Source: Clostridium cibarium
Lineage (GTDB): Bacteria > Bacillota > Clostridia > Clostridiales > Clostridiaceae
Direction: 5' to 3'
DNA length: 64,000 bases
Assembly: GCF_014836335.1 (NCBI RefSeq)
Contig: NZ_JACSRA010000001.1
Location: 141,868 to 205,867, forward strand
In this document: piece after piece, positions 53,209 to 60,748 of the stretch
How positions within the stretch are numbered: position 1 is the stretch's first letter
How the letters are laid out: each line of letters opens with the position of its first letter
Made by a program: the position numbers and the translations under genes
Notes under the pieces: model-generated
The model's database searches: none
What the model saw: only the letters and a program-made list of their open reading frames with translations
What the model was told of the DNA's origin: nothing

Positions 53209-53607
53209 ATGCAGAGAAGAAGTAAAGTAAGTAACAAAAATCCAAATAGCAGAATTATACGTTTAAGAAGGAGAAAAAAAATAAGAAGAATACGATCACT
53301 TATATTATTAACTATTATTACTCTTTTATCTATTTACCTATTACGAAAATTATATATAAAAAATAAAAGTAAAAACTTACAATATGCCATTGAATACTCA
53401 TTAACTTCTGGTAATTCGAAAAATCAATTACTAAGAGTTCAAAATATATCTTTAATATTTAATGATAATAAAAACGCAATAGTAGAAGTTTATGGTCTTA
53501 GCAAAAATGAGCCTCACGCTTCAACTAAAATTAGAGGCACCTTTAAAAGAGGTGCATTAAACTCTTGGAATTTAGAAGAATCAAAAATAATTCAAAATGA
53601 AACTTAG
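53209..53607 (+). CDS. Unknown single-pass membrane protein with very basic N-terminus
   Basis: A 132-residue protein: a strongly basic cytoplasmic N-terminus (about residues 1-35, dense Arg/Lys including RRRKKIRRIR), one hydrophobic helix (LILLTIITLLSIYLL, about 36-52), then a small extracytoplasmic domain (about 80 residues). The positive-inside rule gives a type II topology. A good AAGGAGG site lies 7 bases upstream. The domain (LSLIFNDNKNAIVEVYGLS) may be an immunoglobulin-like beta fold, unproven. It precedes the zinc-transporter genes, but 50 bases and a palindrome separate them. Confidence 0.7.
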   Translation: MQRRSKVSNKNPNSRIIRLRRRKKIRRIRSLILLTIITLLSIYLLRKLYIKNKSKNLQYAIEYSLTSGNSKNQLLRVQNISLIFNDNKNAIVEVYGLSKNEPHASTKIRGTFKRGALNSWNLEESKIIQNET

Positions 53608-53610
53608 TAG

Positions 53611-53640
53611 TTGCAAATTATTTGCAGATAAGTATATAAT
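53611..53640 (+). promoter_or_regulatory. znuC promoter with Fur/Zur-type operator
   Basis: TGCAAAT-T-ATTTGCA (53612-53626) is a perfect 7-1-7 inverted repeat, the format of Fur-family operators. It overlaps the -35 (TTGCAA, 53611-53616), and TATAAT follows at 53635-53640 with an 18-base spacer. A repressor bound here would block the zinc transporter. The candidate regulator gene converges at 55150-55572. Confidence 0.65.
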
Positions 53641-53670
53641 ATAAGTTAGATTATTATGGGAGCTGATTTT

Positions 53671-54327
53671 GTGATAAAAATTACCAACATGAATTTTAGC
53701 TATGATAAATCCCAATTGCTATTGAATAATATAAATTTACATATACCTAAAGGTATATATCTTTCAATAGTAGGCGAAAATGGTAGCTGTAAAACCACAT
53801 TAATAAAACTTATTTTAGGATTACTTACTCCTAATTCAGGATCTATAGAAGTTAATGCTTCAAAGATTTCCTATGTTCCTCAAAGAGTGGATGGTTTTAA
53901 CTCTGATTTTCCTATTTCAGTATTTGAAATATTAAAAACACACTCTAAAGCATTACATCTTAACTCAGATAGAGCTATAAACGATGTACTAGCAAAAGTT
54001 AACATGGAATCATTTAAAGATAGCCTTATAGGTAATCTTTCTGGTGGACAACAACAAAGAATATTTATAGCTAGAGCACTAATGGGAAATCCAGATTTAA
54101 TAATATTAGATGAACCTTCAACAGGAGTTGATTTTAAAAGCCAACAAGAAATTTATTCTATATTGAACTATATAAATAAGGAATTGGGTACCACTATTAT
54201 CTCTATAGAGCACAATATGGATATTGCAGCAAAATACTCTTCTCATATATTAAAAATTAAAGAAGGAAAGGTATCTCTTAAAACATGCGAAGAATTCATG
54301 GATGAAATGCCTTTAAGAGGTGCTTAG
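53671..54327 (+). CDS. znuC: Zinc-type ABC transporter ATPase (ZnuC/AdcC-like)
   Basis: ATP-binding subunit of a metal importer of the Zn/Mn group. The GTG at 53671, preceded by GGGAG at 8 bases, gives MIKITNMNFSYD, matching family starts; an ATG 15 bases upstream lacks a site. Motifs are Walker A GENGSCKTTL, signature NLSGGQQQRIFIARAL, Walker B LIILDEPSTGVD and His in SIEHN. The Walker A has Cys where Gly normally precedes Lys. It is coupled to the permease with one base between them. Confidence 0.88.
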   Translation: MIKITNMNFSYDKSQLLLNNINLHIPKGIYLSIVGENGSCKTTLIKLILGLLTPNSGSIEVNASKISYVPQRVDGFNSDFPISVFEILKTHSKALHLNSDRAINDVLAKVNMESFKDSLIGNLSGGQQQRIFIARALMGNPDLIILDEPSTGVDFKSQQEIYSILNYINKELGTTIISIEHNMDIAAKYSSHILKIKEGKVSLKTCEEFMDEMPLRGA

Positions 54328-54328
54328 A

Positions 54329-55132
54329 ATGTTTCAATATGATTTTATGACAAATGCTGTTATTGCAGGGGCTATAGTTTCAATTCTTTGCCCTATAATC
54401 GGCTTATTTATAGTACTTAGACGTAATTCCATGCTAGGTGATACACTATCCCACTCCTCCTTTGCAGGAGTAGCTATTGGTTTAGTAATGGGAATAAATC
54501 CAATTTTATCTTCTTTCATTTTCACGTCATTATGTGCTATTGTTATTGAAAGCTTAAGAGGATATTTTAAAAAGTATGCTGAACTTGTAATGTCTATTGT
54601 TCTTACACTAAGTCTTGGCATAGCTATCATATTAATAAGTTCTGGAAAAACTACTGCAAAAGTAAATTCAATACTCTTTGGTAGCATTTTAACTATTTCA
54701 TCCCAAGACTTATTAATTATATCTATTGTAGGAATAATTTGCTTAATTGTCCTAGCTATCATTTATAATAAATTAATTTATGTAATATTTGATGAAGAAG
54801 GAGCCAAAACAGCTGGAATAAGTGTCAAGCTTATCAATTATTTATTTACAATCCTAGTTGGAGCTACAATTTCTTTATCAATTCAAATAATGGGTATACT
54901 CGTTATATCTTCAATGATGATTGTACCAGTGGCAACTGCAATGCAACTTAAAAAGAATTTTAGCAAAACATTATTATTTTCAGTTTTATTTGGTTTTATT
55001 GATATAATGCTTGGGTTAATTCTATCTTACTATGCTGATAGTGCTCCTGGAGGAACTATAGCTGTTGCATCAGTAATTATTCTAATATTAATTTTAATTA
55101 TTAAAAACATTCGAAAAAGGAATAAAATCTAA
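54329..55132 (+). CDS. znuB: Zinc-type ABC transporter permease (ZnuB/AdcB-like)
   Basis: Integral membrane subunit of the ABC-3 family, about 267 residues with seven to eight hydrophobic helices. Family blocks are VIAGAIVSILCPIIGLFIVLRR, MLGDTLSHSSFAGVAIG, ILVISSMMIVPVATAMQL and a C-terminal SYYADSAPGGTIAVASV. ATG at 54329 has AGAGG at 8 bases; an upstream GTG at 54320 is not preferred. Its last codons lie inside a 30-bp inverted repeat. No substrate-binding protein gene is adjacent, so ZnuA must be elsewhere. Confidence 0.9.
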   Translation: MFQYDFMTNAVIAGAIVSILCPIIGLFIVLRRNSMLGDTLSHSSFAGVAIGLVMGINPILSSFIFTSLCAIVIESLRGYFKKYAELVMSIVLTLSLGIAIILISSGKTTAKVNSILFGSILTISSQDLLIISIVGIICLIVLAIIYNKLIYVIFDEEGAKTAGISVKLINYLFTILVGATISLSIQIMGILVISSMMIVPVATAMQLKKNFSKTLLFSVLFGFIDIMLGLILSYYADSAPGGTIAVASVIILILILIIKNIRKRNKI

Positions 55133-55170
55133 ATGATTGCATTTAGATTTTATTCCTTTTTCGAATGTTT
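55105..55170. terminator. 30-bp perfect inverted repeat, bidirectional terminator
   Basis: Arms at 55105-55134 and 55141-55170 are exact complements with a 6-base loop (GATTGC). It encodes the last codons of the permease on one strand and of the Fur-family regulator on the other, in different frames. Long A- and T-rich ends give U-runs in both directions. Confidence 0.85.
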
Positions 55171-55572
55171 ACTGCATTCCTTACATACCCCTGTCATGAC
55201 CAAATTATGTTTAGTTAAAGTAAATCCTGTTTCATTTTGAACTATTTCTTCAATTTGCTTCATGGGACAAGGGACTTCAACTTCCTTATGGCAAATGTTG
55301 CATTTCAATAAATGTTTATGTTCTTCACCTTTAAGTTTATATGAACACATTCCCTCTTTTAATGGAAACTTATCTATTATTCCCTTTTCCTCAAATAATT
55401 CTAATGCTCTATAAACTGTACTCAAATTAATATCTACTCCAGTTTTCTTACATTCTTCCAATATAGCATCTGCACCCATACTTTTATGAGCCTTAGTTAG
55501 TATTTGTAAAATGGCCACTCTACCTTTAGTTATTTTAAGATTGTATCTTTTTAAAAGATCATTAAACATCAC
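55150..55572 (-). CDS. Fur-family metal regulator (Zur/PerR/Fur type)
   Basis: A 140-residue Fur superfamily repressor: N-terminal winged helix (LKRYNLKITKGRVAIL, LSTVYRALELFEEKGII) and a C-terminal metal domain with H--HLLKCNIC and a second CXXC-type pair in TGVCKEC. The CNIC/CKEC structural zinc motif is present, and the metal-site His residues HKHLLKC are visible. It converges on the zinc transporter, and a 7-1-7 palindrome precedes the transporter, so Zur is the best guess; PerR or Fur cannot be excluded. Confidence 0.85.
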   Translation of the reverse strand: MMFNDLLKRYNLKITKGRVAILQILTKAHKSMGADAILEECKKTGVDINLSTVYRALELFEEKGIIDKFPLKEGMCSYKLKGEEHKHLLKCNICHKEVEVPCPMKQIEEIVQNETGFTLTKHNLVMTGVCKECSKHSKKE

Positions 55573-55581
55573 AATTCCACC

Positions 55582-55597
55582 TACAATTCAAATTGTA
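55582..55597. promoter_or_regulatory. Operator-like palindrome before the Fur-family gene
   Basis: TACAATTCAAATTGTA is a perfect palindrome with 7-bp arms and a 2-base centre, 10 bases before the regulator start and between its ribosome site and an upstream TATAAT-rich segment. It could mediate autoregulation. The centre is 2 rather than 1 base, unlike the znuC site. Confidence 0.45.
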
Positions 55598-55643
55598 TAA
55601 TTATGTTTTTATTATAGCATAATATTTTTGAGTACTTCTACTT

Positions 55644-56195
55644 CTAAAAAAATATTATTTTTATGGAAAATAGTATAAGTGCAAGACCACCAAATAAATT
55701 TGCATATTGTTTTACAAAACTGATTTTCCTGATAAACCTACAAATAGAAAACCCTATTGTACAAATTAGCAAAGTTATCAACCCAATTAATATGGTATAT
55801 AAAAACAAAACAGAAATTCTTTCTATATTATTAAAAATAGTAAAACCAATAACTAGAGCATCTATACTTACAGAAATACCTAATATTATAATCATAGTTT
55901 TTTTCGTTAGTATAGAATCATCATTATTTTTCAAACCATCTACTATCATAAGTATTCCGACACTACCTACTACTATTCCTCCTATAGTACTGGATATAGG
56001 AATTAAATAATTATTAAACAAATAACCTGATATACCTCCTATAAAAGATAGAAGAAATTGAAAAAATCCAAAAGAGAAAATATATAGCAACTTCTCTAGC
56101 CTTTTCACCTTATCATTTACACCAATTCCCAAAGTAACTCCAAAAGCATCCATAGCTAGCGCTACACTAACAATAATTACATCTACTACTTCCAT
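55644..56195 (-). CDS. mntP: Manganese efflux pump MntP
   Basis: A 183-residue membrane protein of the MntP (DUF204/YebN) family, with six hydrophobic helices. Diagnostic blocks are VSVALAMDAFGVTLGIGV (Asp in the first helix), GISVSIDALVIGF (Asp in the mirrored repeat) and a KFAIN-type C-terminal NLFGGLALILFSIK. The two-fold internal repeat is recognisable. AGGGGG lies 7 bases upstream. Export of Mn2+ is known for E. coli MntP; here it is inferred. It lies beyond the Fur-family gene in the same orientation, 72 bases upstream. Confidence 0.92.
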   Translation of the reverse strand: MEVVDVIIVSVALAMDAFGVTLGIGVNDKVKRLEKLLYIFSFGFFQFLLSFIGGISGYLFNNYLIPISSTIGGIVVGSVGILMIVDGLKNNDDSILTKKTMIIILGISVSIDALVIGFTIFNNIERISVLFLYTILIGLITLLICTIGFSICRFIRKISFVKQYANLFGGLALILFSIKIIFF

Positions 56196-56386
56196 ACTTA
56201 CCCCCTAAACATAAATATATATTCTATTAATAATAGTTTTAATTTAAAATTATTATGCTTTTTTTTAAAACTCTTTATTAATAGTCATTTTTATTGTATA
56301 GTATTAAATAGAGTAGCTATTTACACTATATTGTATAGCACATTAGCCGCATATAATATAAATATTACATATAAAAGGAGTCTATT

Positions 56387-57604
56387 ATGCCAAATTGTAT
56401 AATTGCACAATCTGGTGGCCCTACTGCCGTAATTAATTCAAGCGTAGTAGGACTACTTAGAGAAAATCAAAAATTAAATAAATTCGAAAAAGTTTACGGT
56501 GGTCTAAACGGAATAGAAGGAATTTTAAAAGGAAATATCATTGATTTATCAGCAATACCAGATGAAGATATTAACAAATTCCAATATACTCCTTCTTCAG
56601 GGCTTGGGTCTTGTAGATATAAGATGAAAAACATTGAAACATCTACAGAAGAATATGACAAGCTTTTGGATATATTAAAAAAATTAGACATTACAACTTT
56701 CTTCTATATTGGTGGTAATGATTCAATGGATACTACAGCAAAGCTTGGAAGATATGCAAGAGAAAATTCCTTAGACATAACATTTATCGGAATTCCTAAA
56801 ACAATTGATAATGACTTAATGTATACTGATCATACTCCTGGTTTCGGAAGTGCGGCAAAGTTTATTGCAACCTCTACTTTGGAAGCATATTTTGATTCTT
56901 CAGTTTATATTAATAATGGAATTTTTATTCTTGAAACTATGGGAAGAGATACTGGCTGGTTAGCTGCATCTGCATGTATGGCGCAATATAACGACAAGCC
57001 TGTTGCGGATTTTATATATTTACCAGAAAAACCTTTTGATAAAATAAATTTCATTGAAGATGTAAGAAGAAAATTTGAAGAACAAAATCAAGTCTTCATA
57101 GTTGTATCAGAAGGTTTAAGAACTGCTGATGGAAAATTTGTTGCAGAATTTGACTGTGTTTCTCAAGATACCTTTGGACATACACAATTAGGTGGGGTAA
57201 GTAACTTTTTAAGACAAGTTATTTTAGATTCTGGAATAACGACAAGAGTAAAGGCTCTTGAACTTGGTATCTTACAAAGATGTGCAATGCATTCAGCATC
57301 ACAAATTGACATAAATGAAGCTTTTAATGCAGGTGCCGAAAGCTTAAAACTTGCTTCTCCAGAAAATAATGGCTATATGATCTCTATAAAAAGGGAATCA
57401 AACTCTCCATATAAAACTTCATATGAGTTAGTTGCTGCTGATAAAGTAGCAAACAATGTTAAATATTTTCCTGTAGATTGGATTAACGAAAATGGAAATC
57501 AAATAACAAAAGAAGCTTATAAATATTTTGAGCCATTACTTCAAGGTGTTCCTACTTTATACACACTTAACAATATTCCACAGTATAAAGTGTTTACTAA
57601 ATAA
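56387..57604 (+). CDS. Phosphofructokinase, probably PPi-dependent
   Basis: A 405-residue phosphofructokinase fold. N-terminal CIIAQSGGPTAVINSSVVGLL binds the phosphoryl donor. FYIGGNDSMDTTAKL has Asp where ATP enzymes have Gly (GGDGS), and GIPKTIDND has Lys in place of the Gly of GIPGTIDND; both marks point to the pyrophosphate-dependent group. TMGRDTGWLAASACM follows. It phosphorylates fructose 6-phosphate. AAGGAG lies 6 bases upstream. It is monocistronic with a strong terminator. Confidence 0.88.
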   Translation: MPNCIIAQSGGPTAVINSSVVGLLRENQKLNKFEKVYGGLNGIEGILKGNIIDLSAIPDEDINKFQYTPSSGLGSCRYKMKNIETSTEEYDKLLDILKKLDITTFFYIGGNDSMDTTAKLGRYARENSLDITFIGIPKTIDNDLMYTDHTPGFGSAAKFIATSTLEAYFDSSVYINNGIFILETMGRDTGWLAASACMAQYNDKPVADFIYLPEKPFDKINFIEDVRRKFEEQNQVFIVVSEGLRTADGKFVAEFDCVSQDTFGHTQLGGVSNFLRQVILDSGITTRVKALELGILQRCAMHSASQIDINEAFNAGAESLKLASPENNGYMISIKRESNSPYKTSYELVAADKVANNVKYFPVDWINENGNQITKEAYKYFEPLLQGVPTLYTLNNIPQYKVFTK

Positions 57605-57613
57605 TAATTACCA

Positions 57614-57655
57614 AATAAAGATGAGACAGGTACTTTATCCTGTCTCATCTTTATT
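57614..57655. terminator. Terminator after the phosphofructokinase, shared with the zinc-ribbon gene
   Basis: A 17-bp perfect stem (AATAAAGATGAGACAGG and complement) with an 8-base loop lies 10 bases after the phosphofructokinase stop. It contains the last codons of the convergent minus-strand gene. Its minus-strand continuation is less U-rich than the plus side. Confidence 0.85.
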
Positions 57656-57946
57656 ATCCTCTATATATTCATATATAAAAGCCGGTAAAACACTATAACA
57701 CAGCATAACCCAAATTGTTTCTATTATTAACTTATTTATAATATCAACCGGAACAAGCAAAAATAACAAGAAGAACATAAGAAAAATTGATATCATTAAT
57801 ATTTTACTTATCATGGTAGCTATCAATGTTCTGCCGCAATTAGGACAAATAACTTTTTCCATTGATTTCTGTCGTAATATATATGCTATACTGATTTCAT
57901 ATTTACACCTTTCACATATCTTTCCCAAATTTATAGCATCCCCCAA
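57635..57946 (-). CDS. Zinc-ribbon membrane protein
   Basis: A 103-residue protein. An N-terminal zinc ribbon (CERCKYEI ... CPNCGRT, four Cys near residues 11-41) is followed by two hydrophobic segments (ILMISIFLMFFLLFLLVP and WVMLCYSVLPAFIYEY) and an acidic tail. It belongs to the small CXXC-20-CXXC type of clostridial membrane proteins; no function is known. It sits 3 bases after the cysteine-desulfurase-like gene, so the two may be co-expressed. Confidence 0.75.
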   Translation of the reverse strand: MGDAINLGKICERCKYEISIAYILRQKSMEKVICPNCGRTLIATMISKILMISIFLMFFLLFLLVPVDIINKLIIETIWVMLCYSVLPAFIYEYIEDNKDETG

Positions 57947-57949
57947 AGA

Positions 57950-59245
57950 TTATTTGCTCTTTTTTATTATTCTCTCTATGCATTCTAGGAAATAATCAAT
58001 TTCATTTTCTTCATTATAAATTCCAAAGCTTATCCTTACCATTCCTGGCATTCTTTCGTTATCATCATGAATAAATGCACTTGCAGACTTTTCACTTATA
58101 TGCATAAGCCTTCTACAATATGGATGAGCACAAAACCAGCCTTGTCTTACCGAAATCCCATAATATTTTGCTAAGGTTTCTGCAACATCTTCATGATATA
58201 TTGATTTAATATTAAACACTCCAATCCCTAACCTATCTTCTCTATTTTCAATATCTCCATAATTAATTACTTCAGGTATTGACTTTAATCCATCAAACAT
58301 CCTATCCCTCAATTTTATTTCATTTTTACGAATGTTTTCAAAGCCTATTTTATTTAATTCACTTAGAGCCGTAGATATTGCAATAGCTCCAAAAAAGTTA
58401 GGTGTCCCAGCTTCATCTTTTTCAGGTGTATCCAAATATTCAACATTGTTATCCATTACAAATTTTACAGTGCCACCACCTTCATTATCTGGTAAACTTT
58501 TATTAAAGTCTTCTCTTAAACCTATAATTACTCCACATCCTAATGGAGCATATACTTTATGTCCTGAAAAAATTAAAAAATCTATCCTCTCTTCATCACT
58601 TTTCCCCATAATATCTACTTTTGCATGTGGGATTAGTTGAGCACCATCTACAACTATCTTCGCTCCATATTTATGAGCTATTCTAGCTATACCATGAATA
58701 TCATTTATATATCCAGTTACATTCGAAGCACCTGTTACAGTAATATATCTAACTTTTCCTTTATGGGAAATTAACTTATTCTCAATATCATCAAATTTTA
58801 ATCTTCCTTGTTCATCTACTTCTATATAGTCCACGTTCCATCTTCTTCTCCATGGTAAATCATTTGAATGATGTTCCATCCTTGTTAACAGTACAATATC
58901 ATCTTTCTTTTTGCAAAACGTTCTAGATAATCTATTAATTCCATCCGTTGTATTGTTAACATATATTACAGTATATTTATCTTTATCCTTTATATTGAAA
59001 AAATCCATAATATAATTTTTTGATTCATAATATAACCTTGTCGTTATCTCAGCTTTATGTCCAACCCCTCTCCCTATAGAACCATAATAATCACTCAACC
59101 CTATAACGGATTCAACAACACTTTTTAAAAGTGGAGCTGTAGCTGCATTATCGAAATTAATAGCTCTTATCTTTTTTCCTTCAACAACATTCACCTTGGA
59201 ATTTGTTCCTAAAAATAAATCATTTAAATCTATTTTTTTATCCAT
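57950..59245 (-). CDS. Class V aminotransferase, cysteine-desulfurase-like
   Basis: A 431-residue PLP enzyme of the CsdA/SufS-like group. Visible pieces are INFDNAATAPLLKSVV, NTTDGINRL, HSNDLPWR, DGAQLIPHAKVDIM, the cofactor lysine in FSGHKVYAPLGCGV and the Cys region RQGWFCAHPYCRR, where the Cys matches the catalytic Cys of SufS. The ATG at 59245, behind GGAGGAG, is preferred to a GTG 15 bases upstream that overlaps the site. Not in a suf or isc cluster. Substrate could be cysteine or selenocysteine. Confidence 0.88.
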   Translation of the reverse strand: MDKKIDLNDLFLGTNSKVNVVEGKKIRAINFDNAATAPLLKSVVESVIGLSDYYGSIGRGVGHKAEITTRLYYESKNYIMDFFNIKDKDKYTVIYVNNTTDGINRLSRTFCKKKDDIVLLTRMEHHSNDLPWRRRWNVDYIEVDEQGRLKFDDIENKLISHKGKVRYITVTGASNVTGYINDIHGIARIAHKYGAKIVVDGAQLIPHAKVDIMGKSDEERIDFLIFSGHKVYAPLGCGVIIGLREDFNKSLPDNEGGGTVKFVMDNNVEYLDTPEKDEAGTPNFFGAIAISTALSELNKIGFENIRKNEIKLRDRMFDGLKSIPEVINYGDIENREDRLGIGVFNIKSIYHEDVAETLAKYYGISVRQGWFCAHPYCRRLMHISEKSASAFIHDDNERMPGMVRISFGIYNEENEIDYFLECIERIIKKSK

Positions 59246-59381
59246 ATCAATCTCCTCCACTTATATAGTATTCATGTAGTCTATTAAGGTTCTAGTAATC
59301 ATCATTCTCACATATTATTTAATGTAACAACTATATGCTTAGTTCATATATTTATAATAAAGTATTTTTTGGAGGAATATC

Positions 59382-60641
59382 ATGAAACCAGATGAGAAAT
59401 ATATGCCAAGTAAAGTTAGACAAGATGATGATACCTATAATGCTATTGATAATATCATTGACTTCGACAATAATCATGAAAATAATGAGAATGATGATAT
59501 TAACCTAGTTCCATTTAAAACACAACTACCATATAATGTTCTACCTACTGGCTGGATACCAGTTTTTATTTTTGATAATGTTGGAGGGCCTAATAATATT
59601 CCAACTAATTTATCTACTACTATGCCTAGTACTCCTATGGGATTTCAAAGCCCTTTCGGATTACAATTTATTACACCGAATACTCCTAGCATAAGTGGAA
59701 GTAACTTTGGCACTCCACCTTTTAATTACACAACTTCTCCTATGGGAGCACCTACTCCTTCGGAACAATTTACCAATCCATATTATCCACTTTCCAATTT
59801 GAATACTCCAAATACCATTAAAGCTACGACTGATAATATAGGAGGAATGCCTAATAAACCTTTTACTATGGGCGGCACTACCGGTGGCATGACTGGCGGC
59901 ACCAGCACCATGGGTAGTAGCTGGATGCCTAGTTGGATGCATCATGGCAACACTGGTACTACCGGTGGTATGACTAGCGGTACTGGTACTATGGGTGGCA
60001 CCATTGGTGGTATGATTGGCGGTACTGGCACTATGGGTAGTACCACTGGTGGTATGACTGGTGGTACTGGCACTATGGGTAGCACCACTGGTGGTATGAC
60101 TGGCGGTACTGGCACTATGGGTAGCACCACTGGTAGTATGACTGGCGGTACTGGCACTATGGGTAGCACCACTGGTGGTATGACTGGCGGTACTGGCACT
60201 ATGGGTAGTACTGCTAAAACAAATCAACCTCCTATTCCATCTTTTAATAACTTTAATGGAAATTCATCTGCTCCAACAAACCTAAGTTTTGAAAATGAAC
60301 CTATAAATGCAGGTTCAAATTCCATAGTACCCCCAAGTGAAGATCTTACTGATGGGCTTATTCCTTATAATATCCAACCAACTAGTTATTCTTCTCCAAG
60401 AATAGATAATGATATAACAGAAATTCTCAGAAACTTTGATCTCGATTTAGATGAAGATTTAGATTTGAGTAGGGTTAATTCAGATAAAAGAATAGATAAT
60501 ATATTTTTAAATATATCAAAAAAACATCCAGAAGTTATTTCTTTGCTAAAAGCTTATAATATTCCATTTCCTATAATTAAGCTTGTTATAAGAAGAATAA
60601 TAAAACTTTCACTAATTCATGGTAAAAGAACAGATGAATAA
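59382..60641 (+). CDS. Gly/Thr/Met-rich repeat protein, unknown
   Basis: A 419-residue protein, not recognised. The N-terminal quarter is acidic and Asn/Asp-rich. A Pro/Asn/Thr-rich middle (about residues 45-165) follows, then a Gly/Thr/Met region with six 14-residue repeats (GGMTGGTGTMGSTT, codons 195-278). The last 80 residues form a charged, helical domain (DLDLDEDLDLSR, then ISKKHPEVISLLKAYNIPFP). There is no signal peptide or membrane segment. It resembles the style of spore-coat or exosporium proteins, but this is only an analogy. A GGAGG site lies at 8 bases. It is monocistronic with a terminator. Confidence 0.8.
   Translation: MKPDEKYMPSKVRQDDDTYNAIDNIIDFDNNHENNENDDINLVPFKTQLPYNVLPTGWIPVFIFDNVGGPNNIPTNLSTTMPSTPMGFQSPFGLQFITPNTPSISGSNFGTPPFNYTTSPMGAPTPSEQFTNPYYPLSNLNTPNTIKATTDNIGGMPNKPFTMGGTTGGMTGGTSTMGSSWMPSWMHHGNTGTTGGMTSGTGTMGGTIGGMIGGTGTMGSTTGGMTGGTGTMGSTTGGMTGGTGTMGSTTGSMTGGTGTMGSTTGGMTGGTGTMGSTAKTNQPPIPSFNNFNGNSSAPTNLSFENEPINAGSNSIVPPSEDLTDGLIPYNIQPTSYSSPRIDNDITEILRNFDLDLDEDLDLSRVNSDKRIDNIFLNISKKHPEVISLLKAYNIPFPIIKLVIRRIIKLSLIHGKRTDE
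59964..60215 (+). repeat. Six 42-bp tandem repeats inside the repeat gene
   Basis: Six 42-bp units encode GGMTGGTGTMGSTT with small changes: unit 1 MTSGTGTMGGTI, unit 2 MIGG, unit 5 GSM, the last ending STA. A degenerate copy stands upstream, where the unit is broken by SSWMPSWMHHGN. The region is locally much more GC-rich than its flanks. Unit length divisible by three leaves the opposite strand open in more than one frame. Confidence 0.95.
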
Positions 60642-60697
60642 CTTTTTTTATATTTGATTATATCTTTCATAACATAAAATGTTATTACATCTAACTT

Positions 60698-60744
60698 AAA
60701 AGTAGTCCTTAACTAAGTTTTTATCTTAATTTAGGACTACTTTT
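60698..60744. terminator. Terminator between repeat gene and TetR gene
   Basis: A 12-bp stem AAAAGTAGTCCT/AGGACTACTTTT with further A/T pairing inside separates two convergent genes. The plus side ends in TTTTTATATTATT and the minus side in TTTTAAG, so it may stop both. Confidence 0.75.
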
Positions 60745-60748
60745 TATA

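Noticed and set aside
59282-59381. Possible sporulation sigma-K promoter before the repeat gene (CATA-type element)
   Set aside because: Only partial matches in an AT-rich spacer and no proper -35 spacing; not strong enough to report.
59964-60215. Tandem repeats as a CRISPR-like array
   Set aside because: Units are contiguous without spacers and are in frame in a coding sequence; no cas gene is present.
59661-60227. Long open frames on the strand opposite to the repeat gene, with Ser/Thr/His and Pro/Val repeats
   Set aside because: They come from the 42-bp repeat, whose length is divisible by three, and they lack ribosome sites. The forward gene has a clear site, unique termini and a terminator.
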